Of a DNA stretch of 10,479 nt, positions 1 to 7,090 are shown piece after piece (within the stretch, counting starts at the first letter, position 1; every line of letters begins with the position of its first letter). The notes beneath the pieces are model-generated. The model saw nothing but the letters and a program-made list of their open reading frames with translations, did no database searches and was not told the origin of the DNA. Source of the stretch: CAYWNK01 sp964459495. GTDB lineage: Bacteria > Planctomycetota > UBA1135 > GCA-002686595. The translations under genes and the position numbers were made by a program. The stretch lies in NCBI GenBank assembly GCA_964459495.1, contig CAYWNK010000226.1:1-10479 (forward strand), written 5' to 3'.

Positions 1-914
1 TCGCGGCAGCGCTGAGTGGCGTGTTGGCAGCGCGGGGCGAACGCGCAGCCAGGGGCGCGCTTCGCCAGGTCGGGGGGCTGGCCCGCGATCGAATGCAGTC
101 GCTCAGCGGGATCTCCGGTGAGGCGCGGCACGGAGGCGAGCAGGCCGGCGGTGTAGGGGTGGGCGGGCATGGCGAATAGCTCATCGGTGGGCGCACTCTC
201 GACCATGCGCCCCGCATACATCACCTGGACCCGATCGCTGGTGCCGGCGACGACGCCTAGGTCGTGGGTGACGAGCAGGATCGCGGTGCCGCGGCGCTGC
301 TGCAAGTCCGCCATGAGCTCGAGGATTTGGGCCTGGATGGTCACGTCGAGCGCGGTGGTGGGTTCATCGCACAGCAGTACGCGCGGCTCGCAGAGTAGGC
401 CCATGGCGATCATGACGCGCTGGCGCATGCCGCCGGAGAGTTCGTGGGGATACTGGGCGAGCCGGCGCTCGGGGCTTTGGATCCCAACCTCGTCCAGGCC
501 CTGGGCGCAGCGCTTGCGCGTTTCCTTGCGGCCGAGCCCCCGGTGCAGCCGAAGCACTTCGCCGAGCTGCTGCCCGACGGTCATCAGCGGGTTGAGGGAG
601 GTCATCGGGTCCTGGAAGATCATCGCGATCTCGTTGCCTCGCAGCCGGCGGTAGGCGAGGGCGTCCAGGCCGAGGAGCGCGTGGGATCCGTAGCGCAGGG
701 TCTGGGCCTCGACCGTCGCGGATCCAGGCAGCAGACCGAGCAGGGCAAGGCTGGTCACCGACTTGCCTGAGCCCGACTCGCCCACGAGGCCCAGGGTCTG
801 GCCCTCTTCAAGGTTGAAGCTGACGCCGTCCACGGCCTGCACGGAACCGTGCTCGGTATCGAAGCGCACGCGCAGGTCGCGGACTTCGAGCAGGGGTGAT
901 TGAGCGCTTGCCAT
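1..914 (-). CDS. oppD: Oligopeptide ABC importer ATPase, OppD type (C-terminus cut by window edge)
   Basis: This is a cytoplasmic ATPase that powers import through the OppB-OppC channel. I translated 304 codons from the ATG at 914; the gene runs off the left edge. The nucleotide-binding motifs appear in order: Walker A GESGSGKS (residues 45-52), Q-loop Gln101 in IFQDP, signature LSGGMRQR (159-166), Walker B VLLCDEP (179-185), D-loop ALD (188-190) and switch His217 in THDLG. After AHPYTAGLL comes the start of the oligopeptide/dipeptide ATPase C-terminal domain, with cysteines at 290, 296 and 303 in the GC-x5-C-x6-C pattern that in OppD/DppD relatives can hold an Fe-S cluster; a fourth cysteine would lie outside the window. 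Its ATG overlaps the oppC stop by one base (TGATG) and has no strong ribosome-binding site, so translation is probably coupled. The position after oppC and the HPY-type C-terminus favour OppD; an OppF-type partner should follow. Confidence 0.95.
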   Translation of the reverse strand, partial: MASAQSPLLEVRDLRVRFDTEHGSVQAVDGVSFNLEEGQTLGLVGESGSGKSVTSLALLGLLPGSATVEAQTLRYGSHALLGLDALAYRRLRGNEIAMIFQDPMTSLNPLMTVGQQLGEVLRLHRGLGRKETRKRCAQGLDEVGIQSPERRLAQYPHELSGGMRQRVMIAMGLLCEPRVLLCDEPTTALDVTIQAQILELMADLQQRRGTAILLVTHDLGVVAGTSDRVQVMYAGRMVESAPTDELFAMPAHPYTAGLLASVPRLTGDPAERLHSIAGQPPDLAKRAPGCAFAPRCQHATQRCR

Positions 915-2065
915 CAGCGCGAGCCCCGCAGCTTGGGGTCGAGGGCGTCCCGCAACCCATCGCCGACCAGGTTCAGGGCGAGCAGGGTCGAGCCCATCGC
1001 CAGCGCGGGGAAGAGCACCAGCCACCAGAAGATGCGCAGCGGGTTGATCAGCGCCGTGCTGTCGGCGGCGAGCAGACCCCAGCTGACCTTGGGGGGCTCG
1101 ATGCCTAGGCCTAGGAACGAGAGGAAGGCTTCGAAGAGCATCACCGCGGGGATCGTGAGGGTGAGATACACGATCACCACCCCCAGCACGTTGGGCACGA
1201 TGTGGGTGAGCAGGATGCGTAGGGTCGAGGCGCCGAGGACGCGGCTCGCCTCGATGAACTCGGTGTGCCGTAGGGCCAGCACCTGGCCTCGAACGACGCG
1301 CGCCATCGTCAGCCAGTACACGGCGCCGATGACGGCGTAGAAGATGGTCTCGCGGTCGATGCCGTAGCCTTCCTCCAGCTCGCTGCGGTAGTCGCCGACC
1401 AGCGTGATCAAAAAGATGACCAGGAAGATGAACGGGATCGAATAGAGCACGTCGACAACGCGCATCATCAGGTTGTCGACGCGGCCGCCCAGCAGGCCCG
1501 ACGTCGCGCCGTACAGCACGCCGATCACCAGGCTGCACAACGTGGCGATCAGGGCCACGAGGATCGAGGTGCGGCTGCCCCAGATGACGCGCGCGAGCAG
1601 GTCCCGCCCGAGATGGTCGGTGCCGAGCCAGCGACCGGTCTGCCAGCGGCCGAAGACGGCCAGGCGCGTGCGCACCATTGCATGGTCGAGGCTGGAGAGC
1701 TCCCAGTAGGCGCGCTCCACTTCGGTTCGGCCGATCGGCAAAGCTGGGTTCACGTCGGCCAGGAAACCATGGTCGCCAGCTTCGATGGCAGGCGGGATGG
1801 CCTTGGTGTCCAAGTCGGTGGCTACGGGAGAACGCAGGGGGAGCAGCGGTGCGGTGAACGAAAGCAGGACGAAGGCCCCAAGGAACAGGAGCGCGCGGAA
1901 TGCCGTCTTGTCGCCGCGCAAGCGTCGCCAGGCGTCGCTCCACAGGCTGGCGCCGCGTTGGGCACGGGCCTCCGTCAACAGGCGGGCGGCCTGCTCGGAG
2001 TCGTCCGTGAAGCGGTCCCAGGCTCCCCGGGCCAGGCCTGGGCCCCTGCCCTTTGCACTGCCCAC
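914..2065 (-). CDS. oppC: Oligopeptide ABC importer permease, OppC type
   Basis: This inner-membrane subunit forms half of the OppBC translocation channel. The frame stays open up to 2458, but that extension lies inside oppB and is Arg/His/Pro-rich. I chose the GTG at 2065, which overlaps the oppB TAG by one base and follows GGAGGA at a 6-base spacing. This gives 383 aa against about 300 for E. coli OppC. Residues 1-55 are a basic, probably cytoplasmic N-terminus, followed by a first membrane helix (about 56-76), a periplasmic loop of about 70 residues, then the hallmark LGTDHLGRDLLARV (147-160) and five further membrane segments. The ATPase-contacting EAA loop runs about 268-291 (EFIEASRVLGAS, then HIVPN). 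The C-terminus GDGLRDALDPKLR matches E. coli OppC almost exactly. The longer N-terminus and first loop account for the extra length. Confidence 0.95.
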   Translation of the reverse strand: MGSAKGRGPGLARGAWDRFTDDSEQAARLLTEARAQRGASLWSDAWRRLRGDKTAFRALLFLGAFVLLSFTAPLLPLRSPVATDLDTKAIPPAIEAGDHGFLADVNPALPIGRTEVERAYWELSSLDHAMVRTRLAVFGRWQTGRWLGTDHLGRDLLARVIWGSRTSILVALIATLCSLVIGVLYGATSGLLGGRVDNLMMRVVDVLYSIPFIFLVIFLITLVGDYRSELEEGYGIDRETIFYAVIGAVYWLTMARVVRGQVLALRHTEFIEASRVLGASTLRILLTHIVPNVLGVVIVYLTLTIPAVMLFEAFLSFLGLGIEPPKVSWGLLAADSTALINPLRIFWWLVLFPALAMGSTLLALNLVGDGLRDALDPKLRGSR

Positions 2066-3054
2066 TAGGAATCCTCCAGCGTGATGCGCGGGTCGAGCAG
2101 CGTGTAGGCCAGGTCGACGACGGTGTTGCACGCGTAGACGAGCACCGTGTAGAGGATTGTCACGCCCATGGCGAGGGTGTAGTCGCGGTTGGCGGCCGAG
2201 TTGATGAAGTGGGAGCCGGTGCCGGGGATCCCAAAGATGCGCTCGATCACGAGGCTGCCGGTCAGGATGCCGGCGGTGGCCGGACCGAGGTAGGACACGA
2301 CAGGCAGCAGCCCGCCCTTCAGCGCGTGGCGCAGCACGACGGAGCTGGGGGCGAGGCCCTTGGCGTGGGCGGTGCGGATGTGTTCCTGGGAGAGGGCTTC
2401 GAGCATGCCGGTGCGCGTCAGCCGCGAAATGTAGGCGGCATAGACCAAACCCAAGCAAAAGCCCGGCAGCAGCATGTGCTCGATCGATCCCCAGCCCGCC
2501 ACGGGAAAGAGCGGGATCAGAAACACGAACAGGATGATCAGGAACCCAGCGATGACGAAATTCGGCAGCGCGATGCCGCCGGTCGCGGCCAGGCGCAAGC
2601 CGACGTCGACGGGGCTACCGCGCCACAGGGCGGATGCGACCCCGCTGGAGACGCCAAGGGCCAGGGCCCACATCATCGACACCAGGCCGAGCAGCACCGA
2701 GATCGGCAGGGACTGGGCAAGGATGTCGTTGACCGTGAAGTCGCGGTAGCGGAACGAGGGGCCGAAGTCGCCGGTGAGCACGCCGCCGAAGGGGACTGTG
2801 CCTTTCGTCGGGCCCGCCCCAAACCAGCCATCGTCCCCCAGGTTGAGGGGACCGAGGTAGTCCGCGAACTGCTTCCACAACGGGTCGTCGAGGTTGTACT
2901 TCCTAGCGATGTTGCGCTCGATAGCCGGGTCAAGGTTGCGCTCGCCGTCGAAGGGGCCGCCCTTGACCGAGCGCATCAGAACGAACGAGACGCCCATCAC
3001 GACCAGCAGGGTCACGACAAACCAAGCGAAGCGGCGCAGCAGGAAGCGGAGCAC
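2065..3054 (-). CDS. oppB: Oligopeptide ABC importer permease, OppB type
   Basis: This inner-membrane subunit pairs with OppC to form the peptide channel. It has 329 aa, close to E. coli OppB (306 aa). The N-terminus MLRFLLRRFAW is the usual OppB/DppB start, with a first membrane helix at about 9-28. The loop then carries GGPFDGER, like the SPFTGER of E. coli OppB. GDFGPSFRYRDFTVND (95-110) is nearly identical to the E. coli segment. Five more membrane segments follow at about 115-140, 155-182, 192-210, 248-270 and 292-318. The EAA loop is EALSQEHIRTAHAKGL (219-234), followed by HALKGGLLPV. A short insert at about 70-94 before GDFGPSF explains the extra length. Translation starts at GTG 3054, which overlaps the oppA TAG by one base (TAGTG); there is only a weak ribosome-binding site, so coupling to oppA is likely. 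Confidence 0.96.
   Translation of the reverse strand: MLRFLLRRFAWFVVTLLVVMGVSFVLMRSVKGGPFDGERNLDPAIERNIARKYNLDDPLWKQFADYLGPLNLGDDGWFGAGPTKGTVPFGGVLTGDFGPSFRYRDFTVNDILAQSLPISVLLGLVSMMWALALGVSSGVASALWRGSPVDVGLRLAATGGIALPNFVIAGFLIILFVFLIPLFPVAGWGSIEHMLLPGFCLGLVYAAYISRLTRTGMLEALSQEHIRTAHAKGLAPSSVVLRHALKGGLLPVVSYLGPATAGILTGSLVIERIFGIPGTGSHFINSAANRDYTLAMGVTILYTVLVYACNTVVDLAYTLLDPRITLEDS
2072..2077 (-). promoter_or_regulatory. Shine-Dalgarno sequence that fixes the oppC start
   Basis: The minus strand reads GGAGGA, then six bases, then GTG at 2065. This strong ribosome-binding site lies inside the last codons of oppB and decides the oppC start against in-frame starts further upstream. It suggests that oppC can be initiated efficiently as well as by coupling to oppB termination. 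Confidence 0.8.
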
Positions 3055-4808
3055 TATTCAGCGCCCCGGTACTTGGGATGGGCGGGGGCGTACTGGCCTT
3101 CCGGCGGGCCGTGGGGCGCGACGATTTCGAGGGCCGGATCCTGGCCTGCGCGGCGGGCGGCGAGCTCTTCGTCGTCCATCCAGTACAGGTGCTTGGCGAA
3201 GTGGTCGTCGAGGAAGTTGCTGTGGAAGCCACCAAGCCGCGGGGCGACCGCGTTTTGCGTCACGTAGTGGTAGATCGGTAGGATGGGCAGCTCGTCCATC
3301 AAGATGGCCTCCGCCTGGTGCAGGAGCTCGGAGCGAGCCTGGGGATCCTGCTCGTGCACGGCCGCCTGGACGAGGGAGTCATATCTGGAATGGCTCCAGC
3401 CGGTGCGGTTGTTGGCCGCGCCGCTCTTGTATTGATCGAGGAAGGTGTTGGGATCGGCGTAGTCGGCCAGCCAGGACGAGCGCGACACGTCGTAGCGCAG
3501 ACTGTTTTGGGTGTCGAGGTAGACCTTCCACTCCTCGTTGCGGAGCTTGGCCCGCAGGCCCAGTTCGTTTTGCCAGCTGAGGGCGATGACCTGGGCGATG
3601 GCGGCGTGGGACTCCGAGGTGTTGTAGTGCAGCTCGATCCGGGGGAGTTCCTTGGCTCCGGGTCCGTAGCCAGCTTCCGCCAGCAGGCGGCGAGCTTCTT
3701 CGATATCGCCTTGGGGGCTCTTGGCCCCCGAGTAGCCCTGGATTCCCGGGGGTACCAATCCGTAGGCCGGCACCTGGCCCATCTTCATGACGTCGCGGCA
3801 GATCTGCTCCCGCGGGATTGCCAGGGACAGGGCGCGCCGGATGCGGGGGTCGTCGAAGGGGGGACGGGTGACGTTCACCCGGTAGAAGTAGGTGCCCGCG
3901 TAGGGGCTCGGCTGGAAGTCCTCGCGCGCCAGCATTTGGGGCGCGACGTGGGTGCTGATGCGGTCGAGGTAGTCGACGCCTCCGGTGAGGTAGAGGTTCA
4001 GCATGGTCGACTCCTGTTCGAGGCTCAGGATGTCGATCGTCTCGAAAGCCACGTTGTCGGCGTCCCAGTAGTCGCGAAACTTGCGCACGCGAATGCGGTC
4101 GTTGACGCGCCGGTCCACCAGGCGAAAGGGGCCGTTGGTGACGATGTGCTCGGGCCGCAGCCAGTTCAGTTGCCACGACGAGCCCCAGCGCGCTTGGGCC
4201 TCCGCCACGGCCCGCGGGTTGACCGGGCACAGCGGGTAAAAGGCCATCAGGTCCAGGAAGAAGGGCGTGGGGGCCTCGAGCTCGAACTCCAGGGTGTGCG
4301 CGTCCAAGGCCTGGATGCCGACTGTGGCGAAGTCGTTGCGGGGTGCTCCGTCTTTGCCTACCTCGGTGGAGAAGGCGCGGGCGCCGCGCACGTACCAGAG
4401 CTGGTAGGCGTAGTTGGAGGCGGTGCGCGGGTCGAGAAACCGCTCGTAGGAAAAGGCGAAGTCGTGGGCGGTGACCGGGTCCCCGTTGGTCCAAACAGCG
4501 TCGTGGCGCAGGTGGAAGCGATAGCGGGTGCCGCCGTCCAGGACGTCCCAGGACTCCGCCGCCGCCGGCTCGGGGGCGAGGGTCTTGGGGTCCTTGATCA
4601 CGAGCCCCTCGTACAGGGTGCGAATCACCCGGCCCTCGAGGATGCCCAGGACCAGCGCGGGGTCGAGCGTGGTGGCCTCCGCCCCGTTGTTGAAGGCGAA
4701 ATCCGCGCGATCCAGGCGTGCTTCCCCTGCGAGGGAGATCGCGCCCGCCAGCAGGCCTGCGAGGAGCAGCACGGCGAGCAGGCTCCGTAGGGACCGGAGA
4801 GGGGGCAT
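3054..4808 (-). CDS. oppA: Periplasmic oligopeptide-binding protein, OppA type
   Basis: This is a family-5 solute-binding protein that captures peptides in the periplasm for OppBC. The ATG at 4808 (584 aa) is preferred to the TTG at 4859, because it begins directly with a Sec signal peptide (MPPLRSLRSLL, then a Leu/Ala-rich core to about residue 29) and follows AGGGTG by six bases. There is no lipobox cysteine, so it is probably a free periplasmic protein. OppA landmarks are GAEATTLDP (42-50), LYEGL (65-69), VTNGPFRLV (223-231), PPFDDPRIRRALSLAI (316-331) and WLADYADPNTF (446-456). By alignment from memory, Asp449 corresponds to the Asp that binds the peptide alpha-amino group in enteric OppA. 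A polar, Pro-rich tail of about 40 residues (545-584) extends beyond the usual OppA end. First gene of the leftward operon; peptide substrates are likely but their length and sequence preference cannot be read. Confidence 0.95.
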   Translation of the reverse strand: MPPLRSLRSLLAVLLLAGLLAGAISLAGEARLDRADFAFNNGAEATTLDPALVLGILEGRVIRTLYEGLVIKDPKTLAPEPAAAESWDVLDGGTRYRFHLRHDAVWTNGDPVTAHDFAFSYERFLDPRTASNYAYQLWYVRGARAFSTEVGKDGAPRNDFATVGIQALDAHTLEFELEAPTPFFLDLMAFYPLCPVNPRAVAEAQARWGSSWQLNWLRPEHIVTNGPFRLVDRRVNDRIRVRKFRDYWDADNVAFETIDILSLEQESTMLNLYLTGGVDYLDRISTHVAPQMLAREDFQPSPYAGTYFYRVNVTRPPFDDPRIRRALSLAIPREQICRDVMKMGQVPAYGLVPPGIQGYSGAKSPQGDIEEARRLLAEAGYGPGAKELPRIELHYNTSESHAAIAQVIALSWQNELGLRAKLRNEEWKVYLDTQNSLRYDVSRSSWLADYADPNTFLDQYKSGAANNRTGWSHSRYDSLVQAAVHEQDPQARSELLHQAEAILMDELPILPIYHYVTQNAVAPRLGGFHSNFLDDHFAKHLYWMDDEELAARRAGQDPALEIVAPHGPPEGQYAPAHPKYRGAE

Positions 4809-4948
4809 TGGGGTCACCCTAGAACTCTGGAAAAACCGACGCAAGTGAGCTACGGGCAACGGGTTGAGCGTGGCTGCCTTGCTACACTGATCCCCCTATT
4901 GCCGCATCCCAGCGCCCACGCGCGCTCGTCCCCGACTGGCAGACCGTC
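4809..4948. promoter_or_regulatory. Divergent intergenic region between the two importer operons
   Basis: These 140 bases are the only substantial non-coding DNA in the window and must hold the promoters of both operons unless they are transcribed from elsewhere. For the rightward operon there is a plausible extended -10 element (listed separately). For the leftward operon I found no convincing -35/-10 pair; the bases next to oppA carry its weak ribosome-binding site AGGGTG (4815-4820) inside a short near-palindrome, gggtcaccc (4811-4819). An inverted repeat with 5-base arms, AGCGC and GCGCT (4911-4926), lies 22 bases before the rightward start; arms this short occur by chance in GC-rich DNA. 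No known operator or riboswitch is recognisable. Confidence 0.55.
4880..4888 (+). promoter_or_regulatory. Candidate extended -10 promoter element of the rightward operon
   Basis: The bases TGCTACACT fit an extended -10 box, TG-N-TACACT against the TATAAT consensus. Transcription would begin near 4895, giving a leader of about 54 bases before the ATG at 4949. A TTGAGC at 4864-4869 looks like a -35 box but is only 13 bases away, too close for a standard sigma-70 promoter, so the extended -10 would have to carry the activity. This is motif matching only. Confidence 0.35.
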
Positions 4949-7066
4949 ATGGATTCGTCCCGACCCGCCTCTTGCCGCATGCTCGCGGCCTTTTGGACCG
5001 CGCTGCTGGCGATCGGTGCCAGCGCTTCGGCTGAGGCGCGGATCTACCAGAAACAGGCGGCGGAAGCCGAAGCTCCAACGGTCGGAGGCAGCCCCAGCGA
5101 GGAGGACGAGGGCGGCAGCCTTGGGCCTGGTCCGGTCCCTGTGGACGTGTTTCATCCGGAGCGGGACAAGGCCAGCGAGCCCCGCTTTGGCGGCAGTGTT
5201 GTCGTGCACGTGGCGAGCCTGCCCAAGCACATGAACTACGTGACCGACAACTCGGGCACGGCGCGGCGCATGCTCCTGCCAACCCATGAGACGCTGCTGA
5301 TCGAGGACTGGGAATACCATGACTTTCGGCCCCGGCTCTGCACCAGCTACGTGGCCGAGGATCTGGTGGTGCTCGAAGGGGACCGTGCTGAGCTACTCGA
5401 GCGCTATCCGATGGCCCGCGAGGTGCGCGTGGTCAACCGCCAGCAGGGCGTGGACGCACCCAGCCACCGTGACGTCCTGGCGGTCTTTGGCAGCCTCGCG
5501 CCCGTGATCGAGGACTCCGGCTCCAGGACTCTGCGGCCCCTGTCCAAGGGTCATCCCGCCGGGGGAGACTTCACCGTGCGCGAAGCGGACGTGGCCAGCA
5601 TCGAGCTGGGGGCGGTGATGAGCTTTGCCCTGCGCGACGACGTGCTCTGGCACCCGCGCGCCGACGAGCCGGCCACGCACCGATTTGACGCCCACGATGT
5701 TCGCTTTTCCTGGGAGGCCTGGCACAACCCTGCGGTCGACTGCGACGCCAAGCGTTTCCAGCTGACGACCCTCACCGATTGCGAAGTCGTTGACGATCAC
5801 TACGTGCGCTTCTTCTACGAGCAGCAGTACTCCCTGGCCCTGCGCGCGATCGGCACCAACCTGGTGATCCTGCCCCGCCACGTCTACGACCTGGGCGATC
5901 CCGACAACCCGGACTTCGCTGAGTCGTTCACGCAGGAGGAACAGGGCAACTACGTGAACGAGCACCCGCGCAACCGGATGTGGATCGGCCTCGGACCCTA
6001 CCGGATCAGCGAGTGGAGCGATCAGGCGGTGGTCGCGGAGCGCTTCGTGGATGCGGATGGCAAGGCGCTGTACTTCGACCGCGAGCGGGCGGGGTTTCTC
6101 GACTCGATTCGTTGGCGGGTGATCCCCGACGACACGGTTGCGATGGGAGCGGTGCTGAACGACGAGCTCGACTACTTCGAGCGCATGAGTTCGGAGGACT
6201 ACTTCGGGGGCTTGGCCGAATCCGAGGCCTTTCAGGACTCGCACTACAAAGGCTTCAAATACACGAACGCGTTCAGCTATCTGAGCTGGAACATGTACAG
6301 GCCGAAACTCGCCGAGAAGGTGGTCCGTGACGCCTTAGAGCTGGCCTTCGACAGTGAGGCCTACCGCCGGACGGGCTATCGAGGTCAGGCCCAGCGGATC
6401 ACAGGCTCCTTTCCCTACAGCTCGGCCGCCTACAACCACGGGCTCGAGGTGCGGCCCTTCGACCCCGCCGCGGCGCGCGACATGTTGGACGATGCCGGCT
6501 GGTACGACCGCAACGGTGACGGCACCCGGGACAAGAACGGCGTTGAGCTCGAGATCGAGTTCCTCTATTTCGGATCCAACCCGCGCTCGTCCGATCTGGG
6601 CCTGGCGATGAAGGACAACTACGCCGAGATCGGAGTGCGGCTCGTGCTGGTGGGGCTGGAATGGGTCACGCTTTCCGAGCGCATGGCCCAGCGGGATTTC
6701 GACAGCATCAACCTGGGCTGGCTACCCGAGCTGGAGTCCGACCCAGAACAGCTCTGGCATTCGACCTTGGGCGGCAAGGATGACTTCGGAACGTCCAACC
6801 ACGCTGGCGTGATGGATGAGCTTGTCGACAAGTTGATCGCGGATGGCCAGCGCGAACTCGATCGCGATGCGCGCATGGGGATTTGGCGCGAGCTGCATCG
6901 GCGCCTGTACGAGGACATCAATCCGTACCTTTTCCTCTACCGGCCGGCGTACCGGGTGGCGATCTCCAAGCAGCTTCGCGGGGTGCAGTTCTTCGCGATC
7001 GATCCGACCTACAGCATCCGGCGCTGGCACCGTGCCGACGCGACGCGAACGACTTTGGATCGCTAG
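4949..7066 (+). CDS. Family-5 extracellular solute-binding protein of the second importer, enlarged
   Basis: Periplasmic ligand-binding subunit of the rightward importer, 705 aa against roughly 500-550 for DppA/OppA. The ATG at 4949 gives a Sec signal peptide (basic start, hydrophobic core about 11-24, cleavage near ASASA-EA). Residues 29-78 form an acidic, Pro/Gly-rich linker, and the fold begins at FGGSVVVHV (80-88). Family landmarks are THETLL (112-117), LRDDVLWHP (228-236) with HDVRFSWEAW, IGLGPYRISEW (346-356), LELAFDSEAYRR (463-474), DAGWYDRNGDGTRDKNG (515-531) and the C-terminal NPYLFLYRPAYRVAI (658-672). About 80 extra residues (142-222) sit between two strands that are normally adjacent. 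The usual ligand-contacting G-W-x-x-D motif is replaced by GWLPELESDP (590-599), with Glu594 near the Asp position. The ribosome-binding site is weak. Substrate unknown: peptides, nickel chelates or other solutes are all possible for this family. Confidence 0.92.
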   Translation: MDSSRPASCRMLAAFWTALLAIGASASAEARIYQKQAAEAEAPTVGGSPSEEDEGGSLGPGPVPVDVFHPERDKASEPRFGGSVVVHVASLPKHMNYVTDNSGTARRMLLPTHETLLIEDWEYHDFRPRLCTSYVAEDLVVLEGDRAELLERYPMAREVRVVNRQQGVDAPSHRDVLAVFGSLAPVIEDSGSRTLRPLSKGHPAGGDFTVREADVASIELGAVMSFALRDDVLWHPRADEPATHRFDAHDVRFSWEAWHNPAVDCDAKRFQLTTLTDCEVVDDHYVRFFYEQQYSLALRAIGTNLVILPRHVYDLGDPDNPDFAESFTQEEQGNYVNEHPRNRMWIGLGPYRISEWSDQAVVAERFVDADGKALYFDRERAGFLDSIRWRVIPDDTVAMGAVLNDELDYFERMSSEDYFGGLAESEAFQDSHYKGFKYTNAFSYLSWNMYRPKLAEKVVRDALELAFDSEAYRRTGYRGQAQRITGSFPYSSAAYNHGLEVRPFDPAAARDMLDDAGWYDRNGDGTRDKNGVELEIEFLYFGSNPRSSDLGLAMKDNYAEIGVRLVLVGLEWVTLSERMAQRDFDSINLGWLPELESDPEQLWHSTLGGKDDFGTSNHAGVMDELVDKLIADGQRELDRDARMGIWRELHRRLYEDINPYLFLYRPAYRVAISKQLRGVQFFAIDPTYSIRRWHRADATRTTLDR

Positions 7067-7090
7067 CCGATCGATCGAGCCTTGCTAGCG
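7061..7090 (+). repeat. Inverted repeat spanning the binding-protein stop and the permease TTG start
   Basis: CGCTAGC (7061-7067) and GCTAGCG (7084-7090) are perfect 7-base complementary arms separated by 16 bases, which include a 10-base palindrome, CGATCGATCG (7068-7077). An RNA hairpin would begin at the stop codon of the binding protein (TAG 7064-7066) and cover the last base of the TTG start (7082-7084) and the following codons. A competing stem, GATCG (7058-7062) with CGATC (7068-7072), would leave the start exposed. This position fits known intercistronic structures that keep binding-protein expression above permease expression, but that role is inferred. Confidence 0.45.

Noticed and set aside
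2066..2458. Upstream extension of the oppC frame, adding 131 residues
   Set aside because: It lies wholly inside oppB, is Arg/His/Pro-rich, and a GTG with GGAGGA in front at 2065 gives a normal OppC N-terminus.
2053..3267. 404-codon open frame on the plus strand opposite oppB and the end of oppA
   Set aside because: It crosses two real genes on the other strand and encodes a His/Gln/Asp-rich low-complexity product typical of antisense shadows.
3318..4790. 490-codon open frame on the plus strand opposite oppA
   Set aside because: It is the complement of a well-supported oppA in GC-rich DNA; the product is Val/Gly/Ala-rich with no recognisable domain and no ribosome-binding site.
4809..4859. 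Alternative TTG start of oppA adding 17 residues
   Set aside because: The added residues would precede a complete signal peptide; the ATG at 4808 has a better-placed ribosome-binding site.
4864..4888. TTGAGC and TACACT as a standard -35/-10 promoter pair
   Set aside because: The spacing is 13 bases, too short for sigma-70; only the extended -10 reading was kept.
4911..4926. AGCGC-N6-GCGCT inverted repeat as an operator or terminator
   Set aside because: Arms of five bases are expected by chance at this GC content, it does not extend further, and no T-run follows.
5393..6244. 283-codon open frame on the minus strand inside the rightward binding-protein gene
   Set aside because: Shadow of a gene with strong family motifs; no motif of its own.
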